Assembly: GCA_022749755.1 (NCBI GenBank)
Contig: CM040444.1
Span: 16,599,274-16,663,273, forward strand
DNA length: 64,000 nt
Direction of reading: 5' to 3'
Source: Azadirachta indica
Taxonomy: Eukaryota; Streptophyta; Magnoliopsida; Sapindales; Meliaceae
Below, one piece after another: positions 25,362 to 37,322 of this stretch (the first letter of the stretch is position 1; every line of letters starts with the position of its first letter). Made by a program: the position numbers and the translations under genes. The notes under the pieces were generated by a model. The model made no database searches, was not told the DNA's origin, and was given only the letters and a program-made list of their open reading frames with translations.

Positions 25362-26175
25362 TGTACAAGCTTTTGTCGTTTTGGAAGAGGATTTTTTTTT
25401 TTTTTTTTTTGTGGTTTTGGATTATGAGTTGGATAGGTGTTGGCTTATTCTTTTGGCGGATGAGTAGCAGCAGTTTTTGAGCTGCATATGTTATTAGATT
25501 GATTTTTTTGTACAGTTAGAAATTATAAAGCAGACAATTTCTTTTTTTTTTTTAAATTATTTTTCATTTTTCTTAGTTTATTGTTTATTCTCTTTTTTTT
25601 CTTAATCGTTCTTTAATGGGGTTCAGATCTGAGAATCCAATGCTGGGGGACATGTTAGATTGACATGTGCACAGACGCAGGGTGGCATACATTCATCTTC
25701 ATTTTTTTTTTTTTTTTTTTATAATTTTGAGTTGGATAATGGGGTAAATGACAAGAAAGAAGTGGATAAGGATTAAGGGCACCACTTAAAATAATATTAG
25801 GAATCATCACACACGTGTCATATAATTTTTTTTTAAAAATAAAAATGCTACATTAATTTTAATTTGTATAAATAAGTTTATTCATTATTGACAGTCAAAT
25901 GCTAAGAAGAAACTACTATGACAAGATTTTGGTTGGATGGATGGACTTTGGACACCATGAGAAGTAATGAAAACGCTGATAAAACCCAAGAAAAAATGTT
26001 GGCTTCTTCCAAAAGGACAAACAATAAGATCCTAGTCGGTAAAACAAAGAAAGCATATGAAAACAATATTATTCCGAGATACGAAGTAAAATATGTTGTC
26101 AATTCACCTTGAAAATGTCCACAATTTCCCCGCAGTTTCTGGTATTTCAACAAAGACGATTTAGAATCAACAAAT
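25362..26175. other. Intergenic: DUF1005 3' flank and ERG28-like 5' flank
   Basis: Contains three T tracts (about 25391-25410, 25541-25552, 25701-25720). A short ORF at 25918 is probably upstream or leader sequence rather than a gene. Confidence 0.5.
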
Positions 26176-26803
26176 ATGAGACTACTCTCATGGTGGTTAC
26201 TGTTGGGCGGTTTATTCCAATTAGCCTCCCTCTTGTTTACTGATTTGATCAACATCTGGTATTCTCTACATAATCCCTGCTCGACAATCCCAGGTTAATC
26301 ATTTCCCTAACCTTTTCTTTTTGCTCCTTTTTTCATCTTCACAGGGTAAATTTTCATATGCTTTCTTTGTTTTCTAGTTACCGACTTCAACGAAAGGCAT
26401 CTTGTTGCCTGCGGCGTTATCTCCAGCACAGCCTGCATCTTTTGCGCTTGGAAGCTTGAAAACAAGCCTTTCTACATGATCACCATCCTGTCATTCGTCT
26501 TCGCTCTGAATCCCATTGTGCACGAATACGTAATCAATGGCATAATGAACATCAGAAACTTACCAGTTTTCATCTTCTTTGCAGCTCTAGGTAAGAAAAC
26601 TTCCTTACCTATGCAAATGCTCTGATGTATGTTTTAGGTTCCTCTCTGCAGATTATGCTACTCGTCTTTTATTTTTCTGTCTCGAGATTTCATTCAGCTT
26701 GGTTCGGAAGTATAAGCTATATTATGATCCGATGATGTTACGGTTACAGAATCTCTCATGATTTTAATCAGGCATATCAACGAGATGGATATTGCTGCAA
26801 TAG
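26176..26803 (+). CDS. ERG28: ERG28-like sterol biosynthesis scaffold protein, divergent and short (120 aa, three exons)
   Basis: ERG28 is an ER membrane protein that tethers the sterol C-4 demethylation enzymes. Exons 26176-26293, 26378-26590 and 26772-26803 join in frame and end at TAG. Family landmarks are clear: MRLLSWWLLLGGLFQLAS at the start, NIWYSL, then CAWKLENKPFYMITILSFVF, ALNPIVHEYVINGIM and STRWILLQ. Plant ERG28 as I recall it has LENKP, LSFIYALGHFLTEY and WMLLQW in the same order. About four hydrophobic segments are evident. Two oddities: the conserved GRTFGVWTLLT block is replaced by ERHLVACGVISS, and the stop falls exactly where family members have Trp (LLQW), with the frame open for 38 more codons beyond. 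It may be a diverging extra copy or early pseudogene. Its position beside DUF1005 supports orthology. Confidence 0.75.
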
Positions 26804-27703
26804 AAATTCACACCAACTTCAAGCTTAGCTCAAATGCCAAAGAAAATTCGCCATACTGCTTTCTACAACGCTTTGCTTCCTCTACCTGTCGGTGTTCTCA
26901 TGATATTGTACTGGGTTTAGCTGACAATTTATATATTTATCTTGCTTAATTCAATCATCACAATTGATCAAGATGTGCAATTCTCCTAATCTCTGGGCTG
27001 CCGTACTCCTTGGGGTAATTTTACAGAAATTATACCAGAAACTTCTTAAGTAGCTCAACCATACGTCTAAGTACCTTCTACAGAGGTGATTTTAATCATA
27101 CTGTTGGAAAGTAATACTCTCAAATCTGTGGGCAAGATTACGTGCAGTTGCACATTCAACAAAATATTTGATAGCTGGATTGCAATAAATATATAATGAT
27201 GTTCTGTTTGCCTACAATATGGAAATGAATTATGCAAGTCATAGACCATACATTGACAACAACCGACCACCAAATCGAAACAGCCAAGCTCTGCGAAAAA
27301 TTCAATTGTTTGAAACTTGATGCAGATAATCCTGGTTATAATTTCCTTATTGAACAAAAATGCAAAATGCAGAGTGGTATGCATCCAAGCATCAATTACA
27401 GAATATAAGCAAGGGACAAAAGCCATACCACACACGGTGGACAGAACTAGAAACAGGAATCAAAAACTATACACAGGTATCACAGAAAGTTGACATAAAT
27501 TATACAGATTAAAACGATCATAATATAAGCCTGCCTACATTTTGCCTGCAAAGTTGGAACTGATTTTCTAAACATGGATCAGTTCAGTGGAGCACAAGCA
27601 CTCTTAAAAACTTACCTGTTTCAGTGTCAAAACCATGTAAGAAAAATTACTATTAAAATGTTGGAGCACCAAGAAAATCCCAAGAAACATTTCATCCAAA
27701 TTT
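26804..27703. other. Intergenic between convergent genes (ERG28-like + and Glu-rich protein -)
   Basis: The first 114 bases are an open extension of the ERG28-like frame, ending at TAG 26918-26920. The remainder shows no coding signal and should contain both 3'UTRs. Confidence 0.5.
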
Positions 27704-29413
27704 CTATTCAGCTGCAGCATCTTCGCTGTTATCTACAGAATCTCCAATATCAGGCAATGTCTCCAGATCTAACTGGGATTCTTTATCATCTTGGACAATA
27801 GTGGAATCAGCAGAATCGATGAAGTCCTCTCTGACTGCATCCTCACTCTCACTCTTAGAGAAAGAGTCCAAGCTTTCATTTGTTTCACCTGATTCATTCC
27901 CATTCACAGCCTCTTTAGTAGAGGAAGAGTCTGAGCTTTCATGTGTTCCACCTGAGTCATGGTCATTATTCAACGTTTCATACTGAGTTGTATTGGCAGT
28001 CTCATTTGTTGAAGACTTGGAACTGACCTGTCCATCTGCTGTTGCATTTAAGCTTGTGATCTTTTCTGATAGAATGGGCTCTGTATTATTGTAGGAATCT
28101 CCTGTAGCTGAATCTGCATTCACAGTGTTAGCAGTAGTCGAATGAGAATCAGATTTGTTGCCATGAGAAATTGTGTCAGAGTTGTTGTATTGTTCCAAAT
28201 TTGTTTGCAGGTTGGTTGCTTCAGGGTTACTTTCGCCAAGCAATGTTGCATTTTGAGCTTGAGTTGATTCCAGCCTAGTCTCATTTCCATTCTGCAGAGA
28301 AGAACCAGTAGTTTCAGTACTCAATCCTGTTGAGTTGTTGCTTATTTCTACACCAGCTTCAGTTGTGGTATCGGTTACAGTTGAAAGTGAGCTATCCTTA
28401 GGTTTGTATGATCCTGTCCCATGATCCATTTCTTCAGTGGTTGTTACATTAAATGTATTGCCACTTTCAGCCGTTTCACCTTCTCCCAATTTTAATCTTG
28501 TACTCTTTTGATTTCCATTGATTTCCTCCGTGTTATTTGATTTATTTTCGCTTTCCAAAATATTCCTTTCAGAGTTCTCATTTGAGTTTTCAGAACTTGC
28601 TTTCTCGGTCTCAGAGATTATAATTTGGTTATCATGGGACACTGCACTGGAAGCATCATCTGCCTTATAGTGTTCTTCTCGTGCCACATGAGTATTCCCA
28701 TCGCCTACATCATGATCATTAAGATCAGATAAATTCTCATTTTCTACTTGGCTGTCTTTCTCTTCTCCCTCATTCCCTTCATTCCCTCTATCATCAACCT
28801 CTCCTTCCCTCTCTTTCTCTTCATCTATGAATTCTTCCTCACGATCAGCTTCATCTTCAGGCTTTTCTTGATCTTGTTCATCCATCTCCTCGTCGCCAGT
28901 TCCTCTTTTCTCCTCTTCCAACTCAGCATTCTTAGTCTCTTCTTCCTGTTCCTCTTCTTCATGTTTGCTTCCTGCCTCTTCTTGCACTTGTTCATGTGTG
29001 CTTGCTTCTTCTTGCTCCTCGTCTTCATGGTCTACTTCTTCATGCTTGTTTGCTTCTTCATGGTCCCCTTCTTCATGCTTTTTGATATCTTTTTCTTCTT
29101 GTTCTTCTTCTTCTTCAGGTTTATTTTCTTCCTGCTCTACTGCATCTTCCTCTTCTTCCTCGTGCTTCTCATTCTTGGCCACTTCCTGCACCTGAGGAAG
29201 ATCCTTACGTCCCAATTTCAGAATCTCATCATCACTGTATGTGTTGACTGAGATTTTCACACCTTTATCATCAAATTCCTTCTTCTTATCGTGGGAGTGC
29301 TTAACTTGGTAGATTAACCAGAAGCAAACACCGAGCAACAGACAAATCTGTAGAACATGTTTTACCTTGATACCTTTGGATCTTTGGTTTCTACTTAGAG
29401 GCCGCTTGAGCAT
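27704..29413 (-). CDS. Signal-anchored Glu-rich membrane protein of unknown function (569 aa)
   Basis: Single coding exon from ATG 29413 to 27704. The N-terminus is basic (MLKRPLSRNQRSKGIKVKH), then one hydrophobic segment at about residues 19-37 (VLQICLLLGVCFWLIYQV), consistent with a type II signal anchor in the secretory pathway. A long Glu-rich tract with HEE and EEEEE repeats covers about 80-235. The rest is Ser/Thr/Asn-rich with many N-x-S/T sequons, fitting a lumenal location. The start and anchor match the Arabidopsis At2g22795-type proteins I recall, whose function is unknown. The antisense ORF across the Glu-rich tract is a shadow. A 5'UTR intron is described separately. Confidence 0.87.
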   Translation of the reverse strand: MLKRPLSRNQRSKGIKVKHVLQICLLLGVCFWLIYQVKHSHDKKKEFDDKGVKISVNTYSDDEILKLGRKDLPQVQEVAKNEKHEEEEEDAVEQEENKPEEEEEQEEKDIKKHEEGDHEEANKHEEVDHEDEEQEEASTHEQVQEEAGSKHEEEEQEEETKNAELEEEKRGTGDEEMDEQDQEKPEDEADREEEFIDEEKEREGEVDDRGNEGNEGEEKDSQVENENLSDLNDHDVGDGNTHVAREEHYKADDASSAVSHDNQIIISETEKASSENSNENSERNILESENKSNNTEEINGNQKSTRLKLGEGETAESGNTFNVTTTEEMDHGTGSYKPKDSSLSTVTDTTTEAGVEISNNSTGLSTETTGSSLQNGNETRLESTQAQNATLLGESNPEATNLQTNLEQYNNSDTISHGNKSDSHSTTANTVNADSATGDSYNNTEPILSEKITSLNATADGQVSSKSSTNETANTTQYETLNNDHDSGGTHESSDSSSTKEAVNGNESGETNESLDSFSKSESEDAVREDFIDSADSTIVQDDKESQLDLETLPDIGDSVDNSEDAAAE

Positions 29414-29453
29414 GATGTACTTACTTCCTTGAATCCCCTTCTCTTATCTGCTC

Positions 29454-30768
29454 CTGTGTATACAGACACTGGTATCTAAATTCCAATAATATTAAATAAC
29501 TAAATTGCATTAATCACCATTCAAGCAATTTAGAGATGAATCTCAAAAATAGTAATAAAAATTAAATTCAAAGTCAACTTTCATGAACTTTGACAGGTCA
29601 TATTCCATGGTTGTAGTGCCTAAACATGATCTGAACTGTATATTGATCAATTTCAAAAACTTTGTCAGCTAACATTCTTCACATGCAAATGCAATTCAGG
29701 ATAAATCTTATCTTAATGACATAGAAACAAATATTGAATAACTTGGAATCTCCAAAAACCCCAACAGTGCTCATAGAAAAAGATTCCAGATATAAATCAA
29801 ACTACACCCATGCTCTGCTTTGAAGTTATGAGAAACTACAAAGAATGGAGAAAATAACTGATTAAATGAAGCAACAGTCTCAACTGAGCCTAATAGAACT
29901 ATCTGACTTGTTAAAATCAGCACTTCTGTTAGAATAAGCAAAGCAAGGAAACAAATTAAATTGAGAAGTGCAATCATTATTTCACAAGAAGAAGCAAAAG
30001 GAAAACTTTTTTCTGAACAATGCCGGTTTTCAGGTTGATTCAGTTACAATACCCATCCTAAATCCGTGTTAAAAGATAAAGCAACTTGCTTATGGAACTT
30101 GTCAAAAGCTTCCTGGTAACGCCTAACAGCAGAAACAAAAAAATGTCGCCAAGAATTTGTTATTGAATAAAGAAAACAACGTTCCAAGTGAACTTCCTTA
30201 CATATGGGTTCACATTCGAATCTGTTTCTCAGCTCTCATAGTAATCAAACAATAGTCTAATCGGCTCGATTGGCTACGAATTCCGAATGAACAATTTCAT
30301 TATTAGCCTATTCTAGCAACCCAAAATCGTTCATTTATTCTGAAGGGTCACAGAATTAAACATTCATTAAAGAAAATAAAAATAAAACAACAAACATTAA
30401 ACAATGTTTCCACAAATACAAAATCCTGCCAAATGAAAGAAAACCCAGCTCCCAAAAACCATAACGAAACCGATGGAAACAAAATAAAGCTAGAGACTAA
30501 CCCTACAACTGCAAGAACACACAGCCAACATCAAATCTAAAAAAATCTAAGCAGAATCACATACATTCAGACTCAAAACCCATTTCCCAAACTAACTGAT
30601 TAAGCTACCAAAGTGACAAAACACAAGCACACAGACAAATCCGTTGCAGACTCAGACAGTAACTGCCATCATTAGATTCAGTTTGGACAAATAAGTTACA
30701 AAATAGAGAAAGAAATAGCACCAGTTTGGTTAAAATAAAGAAACAGAAGAACAAGGTAGTTGCAGTAC
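29454..30768 (-). other. Probable 5'UTR intron of the Glu-rich protein gene
   Basis: On the minus strand, a leader exon near 30769-30900 (C/T-rich) ends in CTCCAG|GTACTGC at 30769. The acceptor TATACACAG|GAGCAG at 29454 then leaves a 40-base leader before the ATG at 29413. The interior has no ORF of note. Inferred from splice signals only. Confidence 0.5.
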
Positions 30769-30899
30769 CTGGAGACAAGGGAAGAAGCAGCAGTTGAAGC
30801 GTCAAAGCGGTTTCCTTTGAGGAAGAAAGTGAGAGATGGATTTGGGTTTTGGGATTTTGTAAATTTTCTTCTCTCTCAATTTCTCCCTGGATTTCTAGT

Positions 30900-33363
30900 A
30901 GTAGACGCCCGAGGATCGGATCTACTCATAACTACATAGCTTATACGGAGAATCGAGTACGATACTCGCCTTATATTTCTTATATTACAAGTGTGGTGAT
31001 CGGTAATAACATTTAGATTCTCCAATTTTATATTATTATAAATAAAGAATCAATTTTATTATTTATATGCAATAAGTCCGCTATGGCTATTAAACTGATT
31101 GACATTTGCCCTTTCACATTAAATTACTCACTCACTCTTTCAAGAATTAATACCTCACGCTTAGTTGCAAGTAAAAACCATCTAAAATTGACAATACTGT
31201 AATAGCACGATCTAAACATTTTTAATAATTCCTTTCTAATAAATTAAAAAAAAAAGTACAAATTATCAAATATGAGCGTAGATATTTGAATGATGTCATG
31301 CATAAATCGTAAATGAACTCCTAGCAAACTCTTTAACTAGAATGTCAAAAGTTTTAAAAAAGAATTAGGACTCATTTTATGACAATATAAAATATTGAGT
31401 TAATTATAAAATAAGTAAACATTTAGGAACCTAACTATTATTATATTTTAGTGGGTATGATGATCCCTTTTAAGTCTGGAATATCGTTTTTTTTTTTAAT
31501 TTTTTAATTTTTAAGAGTAGTCTTAAAATATTGTGGCTTGCGAGTTGGAAACTTATTTTAAAATTAATATGAATTTTTAACTGTCCATGCAATTTAATTT
31601 GACAGTTAAGATAAAGCAACCATCAATTAAAATTGAAAAAAATATTAAAGTCTGCTTTCCCCAGTTGCACCTGCACCTGACAAATGCGACAATATTTCAA
31701 TTCAAACATTTTATATTATATTTTTCAGGGTAAACAAATAATTAACTAAGTTTTGGATTATATTTTAAATATTTATTATTTTTAGAAACTAATCACCTCA
31801 TTTTTTAACTTAAATAAATACGAATTTAAGAAATAAAAGAATACGAATTTAAGAAATAAAAGAATAAAGGTCAAATCATAATATCACTGTTGGAAATGAA
31901 CTGGATGGGCCGGATCATTTAGAAAATACTAGAACTCTCCAGCCCAATTACTCATATTAAGAATCATTAGTTGATTTCGACCGAGAGAGACAAGAAGAGT
32001 AATCCTAAAGACACCGCACAAGTATTCTGAATACACCTTTTCCAGTGTATTCAGAAATTAAATTGGTGCATTCAGATTCCCCTTGTTCAGAAAAAGGTTT
32101 TAACTTCCTTGAATGTGAGGTGGAAAATAAAATATTTCCCCTTCATTATTTCCATTTGTCTTTGATATATATATATATATATATATAAATCAACAAAAGT
32201 AATTAGTTTTGATTTTGTAAATTAACATATGATTAATTGGTTAGATTAGTGTTTGATCTATTTTGGTAATAATATTGAATTTGGATTAAAGTCAAAGTTA
32301 ACTTTCTCTTCTCGTGTAGTCTTTACTCTTCTATCTTTCAACATAATTAAGCAATCCAAACTGATCATTATGTTAAAGTTAATGTACGTAATTTCTCCTT
32401 TGACAAATAGCAAAACCCCAACTCACATTTATCTAGTAATAATATAAACTGAAATGGTCTACTTTTCCTAATCTTGCTTTTGAAGACACTCTTAACTCTC
32501 ACACTTACCAAACATTTGATAGGCAGATTTATTTATTTATTATTTGGTTTATTGAAAAAAATAAAAGAGTGTGACAGTAATGAACCTTAAGCCAACCCAG
32601 AGACAGTTTTCTATTCTATTAAAAGAGGCGAAGAAAAGAATAAACTTATTATTGAACTTCTTCAGAAAGTGCAAAAGGGTAGGCTCCAAGACCAAGTTAT
32701 CTTGAAAAGAAAAGCACGAGAGAAGGAAAAAAAGATAATCTGATCTATTCAGTTTTTCACTTTTCTTAACTTTCTGCTAAACCAGGCGACAGGTCAAAAG
32801 GCTCTTGCAGCAAAAGCCTAACGATATTTAACTAAGATTTCATTTTATTTTTAAAATTATCAAAAATTAACCAAAATATTTCATACCTATATTATATTTC
32901 GAATAGAAGTATCCTAACTTTTAATTTATAGATGTTGAGAATAGAATTATTAATTACTAGATATATGGAAATATATAGAGTTGATGATCGGTAAAAATAT
33001 TATTTATTAAGTAAACATACTCATTTTATCAAAATCAGATAGAATTACGAGAGTATGAATATCTCCCAATTAAAGTCGTAATGGCAACTATATAACTAAA
33101 ATAAAAATACAATTAAAATATAATTAAGCGAAAAGATTCTAACAACTTGATAATTTCTAATTTCTTTGCTTCCCACTAAAGATATTCTTCCTTCAACAAA
33201 TTAAGAAAAACAATGCTTCTATTCTCAATTTTATTTAATACAATTTTGCACCTCCCATGCAAATGCAATAACTATATATAGATAGAGAGAGATCCCTTAC
33301 TCACCATGCATGCATATCTCCCTACCGTTTTCTTAATATCAGAGAAATTAAAATTAATTAGCA
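30900..33363. other. Intergenic, AT-rich
   Basis: Promoter of the minus gene at the left end and of the XTH gene at the right end. A TA microsatellite lies at 32167-32187. An exact duplicate of AATACGAATTTAAGAAATAA occurs at about 31816-31855. No gene was recognised; the ORF at 32253 looks spurious. Confidence 0.5.
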
Positions 33364-34562
33364 ATGACAAATGGCTGCTACCTTAACTTCATTATATTCT
33401 TTGCCTTTCTCAGCACTTATCTTCTTCAAACTTCAACATCTTCTCTCGTCTCCATCGGCGATTTCAACAAAGATTTCTTCATAACATGGTCTCCCTCCCA
33501 TGTCAACACTTCCGCAGACGGCACCGCCCGCAGCCTGAAGCTCGACCAAGATTCTGGTAAACATATGTATACACATGATTAATGTTCATAGACGTTCTTG
33601 TGCACATTAATTTTAATTTTTTTGGTATATAGGTGCTGGTTTTTCTTCAAACCAAATGTTCTTATTTGGGCAAATAGATATGCAAATAAAGCTAGTACCA
33701 GGCCATTCTGCAGGCACAGTCGTGGCCTACTATGTAAGCAGTCTTTCTGATCCTTTTAATTCTTCTTCTGATCTTTAATTAATGTGCTCATCATGATCAT
33801 GTGGTTGAAAGTGCTTAATTAATTATAAAAAGTGCTTCTGCATATATACACGCAATGCGCGCAGTTGACATCCGATCAACCAAACAGAGATGAAATAGAC
33901 TTTGAATTCCTGGGAAACGTTAGTGGGCAGCCATATATTCTTCAAACAAATGTTTTTGCTGATGGCTTTGATAACAGAGAGGAGAGAATTTATCTCTGGT
34001 TTGATCCTACAAGAGACTTCCATACTTACTCCGTTTTGTGGAACCTTCACCAAATTGTGTAAGCTAAATAATTAATTTCTTCCATTCATTTAAAAAGTTC
34101 AATTAATTTTCATAATCATCACGATAATATTAACAGTAATATTAATATTGTTATTGTAGGTTTATGGTGGATTATGTACCCATAAGAACGTATAGAAACC
34201 ATGCAGACGAAGGGGTGGCATACCCTAGATGGCAGCCAATGGGGATAAAGATCAGCCTATGGAACGGGGACAGCTGGGCGACACGTGGCGGAAAGGACAA
34301 AATTAATTGGTCGAAAGGTCCCTTCATAGCTTCATTCAGGAATTACAAGATTGATGCATGCGTTTGGAAAGGAAATGCAAGGTTTTGTAGAGGAGATAGC
34401 TCTACAAATTGGTGGAACAAACAGAGATTCAGCACTTTAACTCCTACGCAAAGAAGATGGTTCAAATGGGTTAGGAAATACCATTTGATTTATGATTATT
34501 GCCAAGATAATCAGAGATTTCAGAATAATCTTCCAAAGGAATGCTCTCTTCCTAAGTATTAA
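33364..34562 (+). CDS. Xyloglucan endotransglucosylase/hydrolase, GH16 (296 aa, four exons)
   Basis: A secreted cell-wall enzyme that cuts xyloglucan and re-joins it to another xyloglucan chain (or to water). Exons 33364-33556, 33633-33733, 33865-34058 and 34160-34562 total 297 codons with all phases consistent. A signal peptide covers about residues 1-27 ([21 protein letters not shown]). The GH16 catalytic motif is intact as DEIDFEFLG, followed directly by the N-glycosylation site NVS typical of the family. The C-terminal XET domain has the expected Cys residues ([28 protein letters not shown]). Length is normal. The sequence most resembles the XTH1/XTH2-type members; that subgroup call is tentative. 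Confidence 0.95.
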
Positions 34563-36266
34563 TTGATCATCATGCATCATCATACAAAAATAATTAATTA
34601 AGGATTCATTAATTTTCCATTTCTTTAGTTTTCGCATTAATTTGTTATTCTTTTTTTTTTTAAATAAAAAGTACTATTACTATTATTATGTTGTCGTTGT
34701 TATTGTTGTTAATTAATAACTGTTTATTGGATTTAGAGTTGATCATTTGGGTAAAGTATCTTGATTCTTTGAGGTCAAGCAACCTTCTGTTAATTAATAG
34801 CTTTCAAGGTTTGTAAAATAGGGACATATATTGGGATCCCGAATTTATTTTTTACAATTTTTTCTTAGTATATATAAAGAGACACGTGATTTGAATTTCG
34901 TTCACAATAAATTTGAAAAATAGTAAGTTATATATATAATTTAAAAATTTTAATAAAAATTTATATTGTTATAAATAATTAAAAAGTTCCTAACTTTGAC
35001 AAAAGTAGAATCAAAATCATACAACATGTTACTATTTTATAGAAAGAGTTTTTTTTAACTAAACTAATAGATATTATGTTCTTAATTAAGATAATAATAA
35101 ATAAATAGCATTTGATTGTTATGAAATTATATTTAAATTTTATATTTTAAGATGGAATAAAAATATTTTTATTCTTAGCAAACAATAAATAAGAATATGG
35201 TTTGCTCAATTTTAACAATTTAGTATCTACAATAATATTAGAAAAATTCTATCTCCATTAATGGACTAAAAGTAAAATAGATATTACGTCCTAACATTCA
35301 ATCAGAAGTTAAAAGAATATTTTTGGATTTTAAAATATTATGATGACGTATTTTTTCTTTAATTTGCCTATTGTTCATTTTTTGATGGTTTTGATAAACC
35401 TTAGATTTTGGAATTTGTGTGTTTCTTTCTTTCTTTTTTTTTTTTTTTTAAAACGGGGTTCTGTTTTTGGGTTTTCATTCCATATGCATATTATGTGTAT
35501 TGCTATGTTTTTTGTGAATTTTTTTTTTCATATATTGAGGAATTTTTGTGAAAAATTGGGGAATTGGGATTTTTTTTAATCAAATAATAATTTGAATATT
35601 ATTATGTCAATTATTGTTGTTGGGCATATGTCGCTTGAATTGTAATGTGTGTTTTACTTGTGGCTATTTGTATATTACAAGCTATTAGCGTTTTGAATCT
35701 ACAAATATCTAGACTATTTGCTAGACAATGGCCCTGTTACCTGCTTTCATATATGCTGTTTGATATGCCTAATCTTTTAAGTAGAAGGAGAGTACAGTAC
35801 ATGTTAACTAGCATTTTACCAATTATTGGGATAAGTTTGGTAGTCGATACTGCTTTATTAGAATTGGATTTTAAGCGCTAAGATTTGAATTTAGAAAAAG
35901 GAACTAAAGAGTTTTATTCTTCTATTGTCTAGGACTCCATGACATCCGAGTTAAAAGAATTTTTTTTTTTAATTTTCAGGGAATAATTTGTTCAAAAACT
36001 AAAAATACACAGATTTTATGAGGTATCATATTTTATCTGCGGGGCAAATATGTAAATGTCATTAATTTTATTAACAAATTTAACGTTACATTGTAATTAG
36101 GTTGGGCAAAAAAGTTCGGACCTAGCTTGACTTGGGTGAAGCTTAAATTATAATTTAGTCTTAAATAAATTTCAAGCAGGATCCGAATTTTTATTAAAAA
36201 ATTTGGGTACTTGTTGAGTTAGGTTCAAGTCGAGTTCAGTCGAATTCGGATACTCAAATATTTGAA

Positions 36267-36298
<32 letters not shown>

Positions 36299-36833
36299 CT
36301 TAGATAGATTGAATTTGGATTTCAAAAAATTCGACCTAAATTTAATATTTTTTTAAAAAAATATTGAACCTTAAAGCCTAAATTTAAAATCCGACCTAAA
36401 GTTTATATTTTTTTAAAAATAATATTGGACCTTAAAGCTTAGATTTAAAATCTACTTGGTTCAGATAATATATACCCTGAATCCGATTTAAATAAATTTT
36501 TCGAGGATCAAATTTTTAAAAATCCAATCTAAACTCTGAAAAATTGCCCACTAGTTGTAAATGTTAGTAAATATTGAGCAAACCATATTCCCATGTGTTG
36601 TTTTAGTAAAGTTTAGAGATAAAGGTTATCATTATCTCATTTTAAATTAAAAAAATTTCTTTAAATGAATTGGGCTAAGGTGGCAAATCCAGATGGCCCA
36701 TTAACTGAACCCAAGTTGCGTTCTTCGGGCTAAATAGAGAAGGGTTTTCGGGTGTCTTTGGCGCTGCCGCCTTCTTCGTCACCTCACTCTTTGGAGCAAA
36801 TTCCATAGCACACAACAAACAGTCTCAGTTTCT
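34563..36833. other. Intergenic, AT-rich, with degenerate repeats
   Basis: 3' flank of the XTH gene, then poly-T and TA tracts (TA run at about 36271-36298), a 2 x 60 bp tandem repeat (own entry) and G/T-rich degenerate sequence around 36095-36260 of the kind left by old retroelements. ORFs at 35340 and 35645 are low-complexity and unsupported. The last 130 bases are the leader of the next gene. Confidence 0.5.
36331..36450. repeat. Tandem repeat, two 60-bp units
   Basis: Unit 1 (36331-36390) begins TCGACCTAAATTTAATATTT and unit 2 (36391-36450) begins CCGACCTAAAGTTTATATTT. Both continue through TTTTTTAAAAA and CCTTAAAGC at the same offsets, giving a clear 60-base period. Confidence 0.8.
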
Positions 36834-37312
36834 GTAAGTTTTCATTTGTCCTTTGACCTAGAATCAAGCATTCTGGGTTTCTAGTTTCAGTCTCATGGGT
36901 GTTTCTGTTGTTAGGAATATTAACTTGCTATAAGTTGTTTTGTACTGTGGAATCGTACAGCAAAGTTTTGCATTTCAATTGTGTAATGAAATGATTGAAA
37001 GAGTTTTCAAGAGTTGACTGTGTTTGACAATAGTAAACTGCAACTGCATGCGTGAATTTTAGTTTATGAAATTTTTTGCTGATGAAAATTTTATATTTTC
37101 GAGAAGATAAATTCTGGATGATGACATTCAAAGATAGAATGAGTCATGCCTGAGGAATTGCTCAGTTTCAGAACGTGGGTTTGTTATCTTTTTGCGTTTC
37201 TAATTTGGGTTAGTTTACAAAATTTTTGCTTCTGGTGGGTTTGTATTTCTAGGAAAAAATTAAAAAAATGAAGACCCTAAGCCTTAATTTATCTTTTCCT
37301 CCTTATCTACAG
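36834..37312 (+). other. Probable 5'UTR intron of the NOPCHAP1-like gene
   Basis: Donor TTTCT|GTAAGTTTTC at 36834 and acceptor CTTATCTACAG|AAAGAAAG ending at 37312, eleven bases before the ATG at 37323. Inferred from splice signals. Confidence 0.5.
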
Positions 37313-37322
37313 AAAGAAAGAG

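Noticed and set aside
28748..29251. 167-residue plus-strand ORF rich in Phe and Leu
   Set aside because: It is the exact antisense of the Glu-rich tract of the minus-strand gene (GAA/GAG repeats read backwards as TTC/CTC) and has no independent support.
35340..35881. Two plus-strand ORFs of 78-79 residues
   Set aside because: AT-rich low-complexity sequence with no recognised motif; likely chance.
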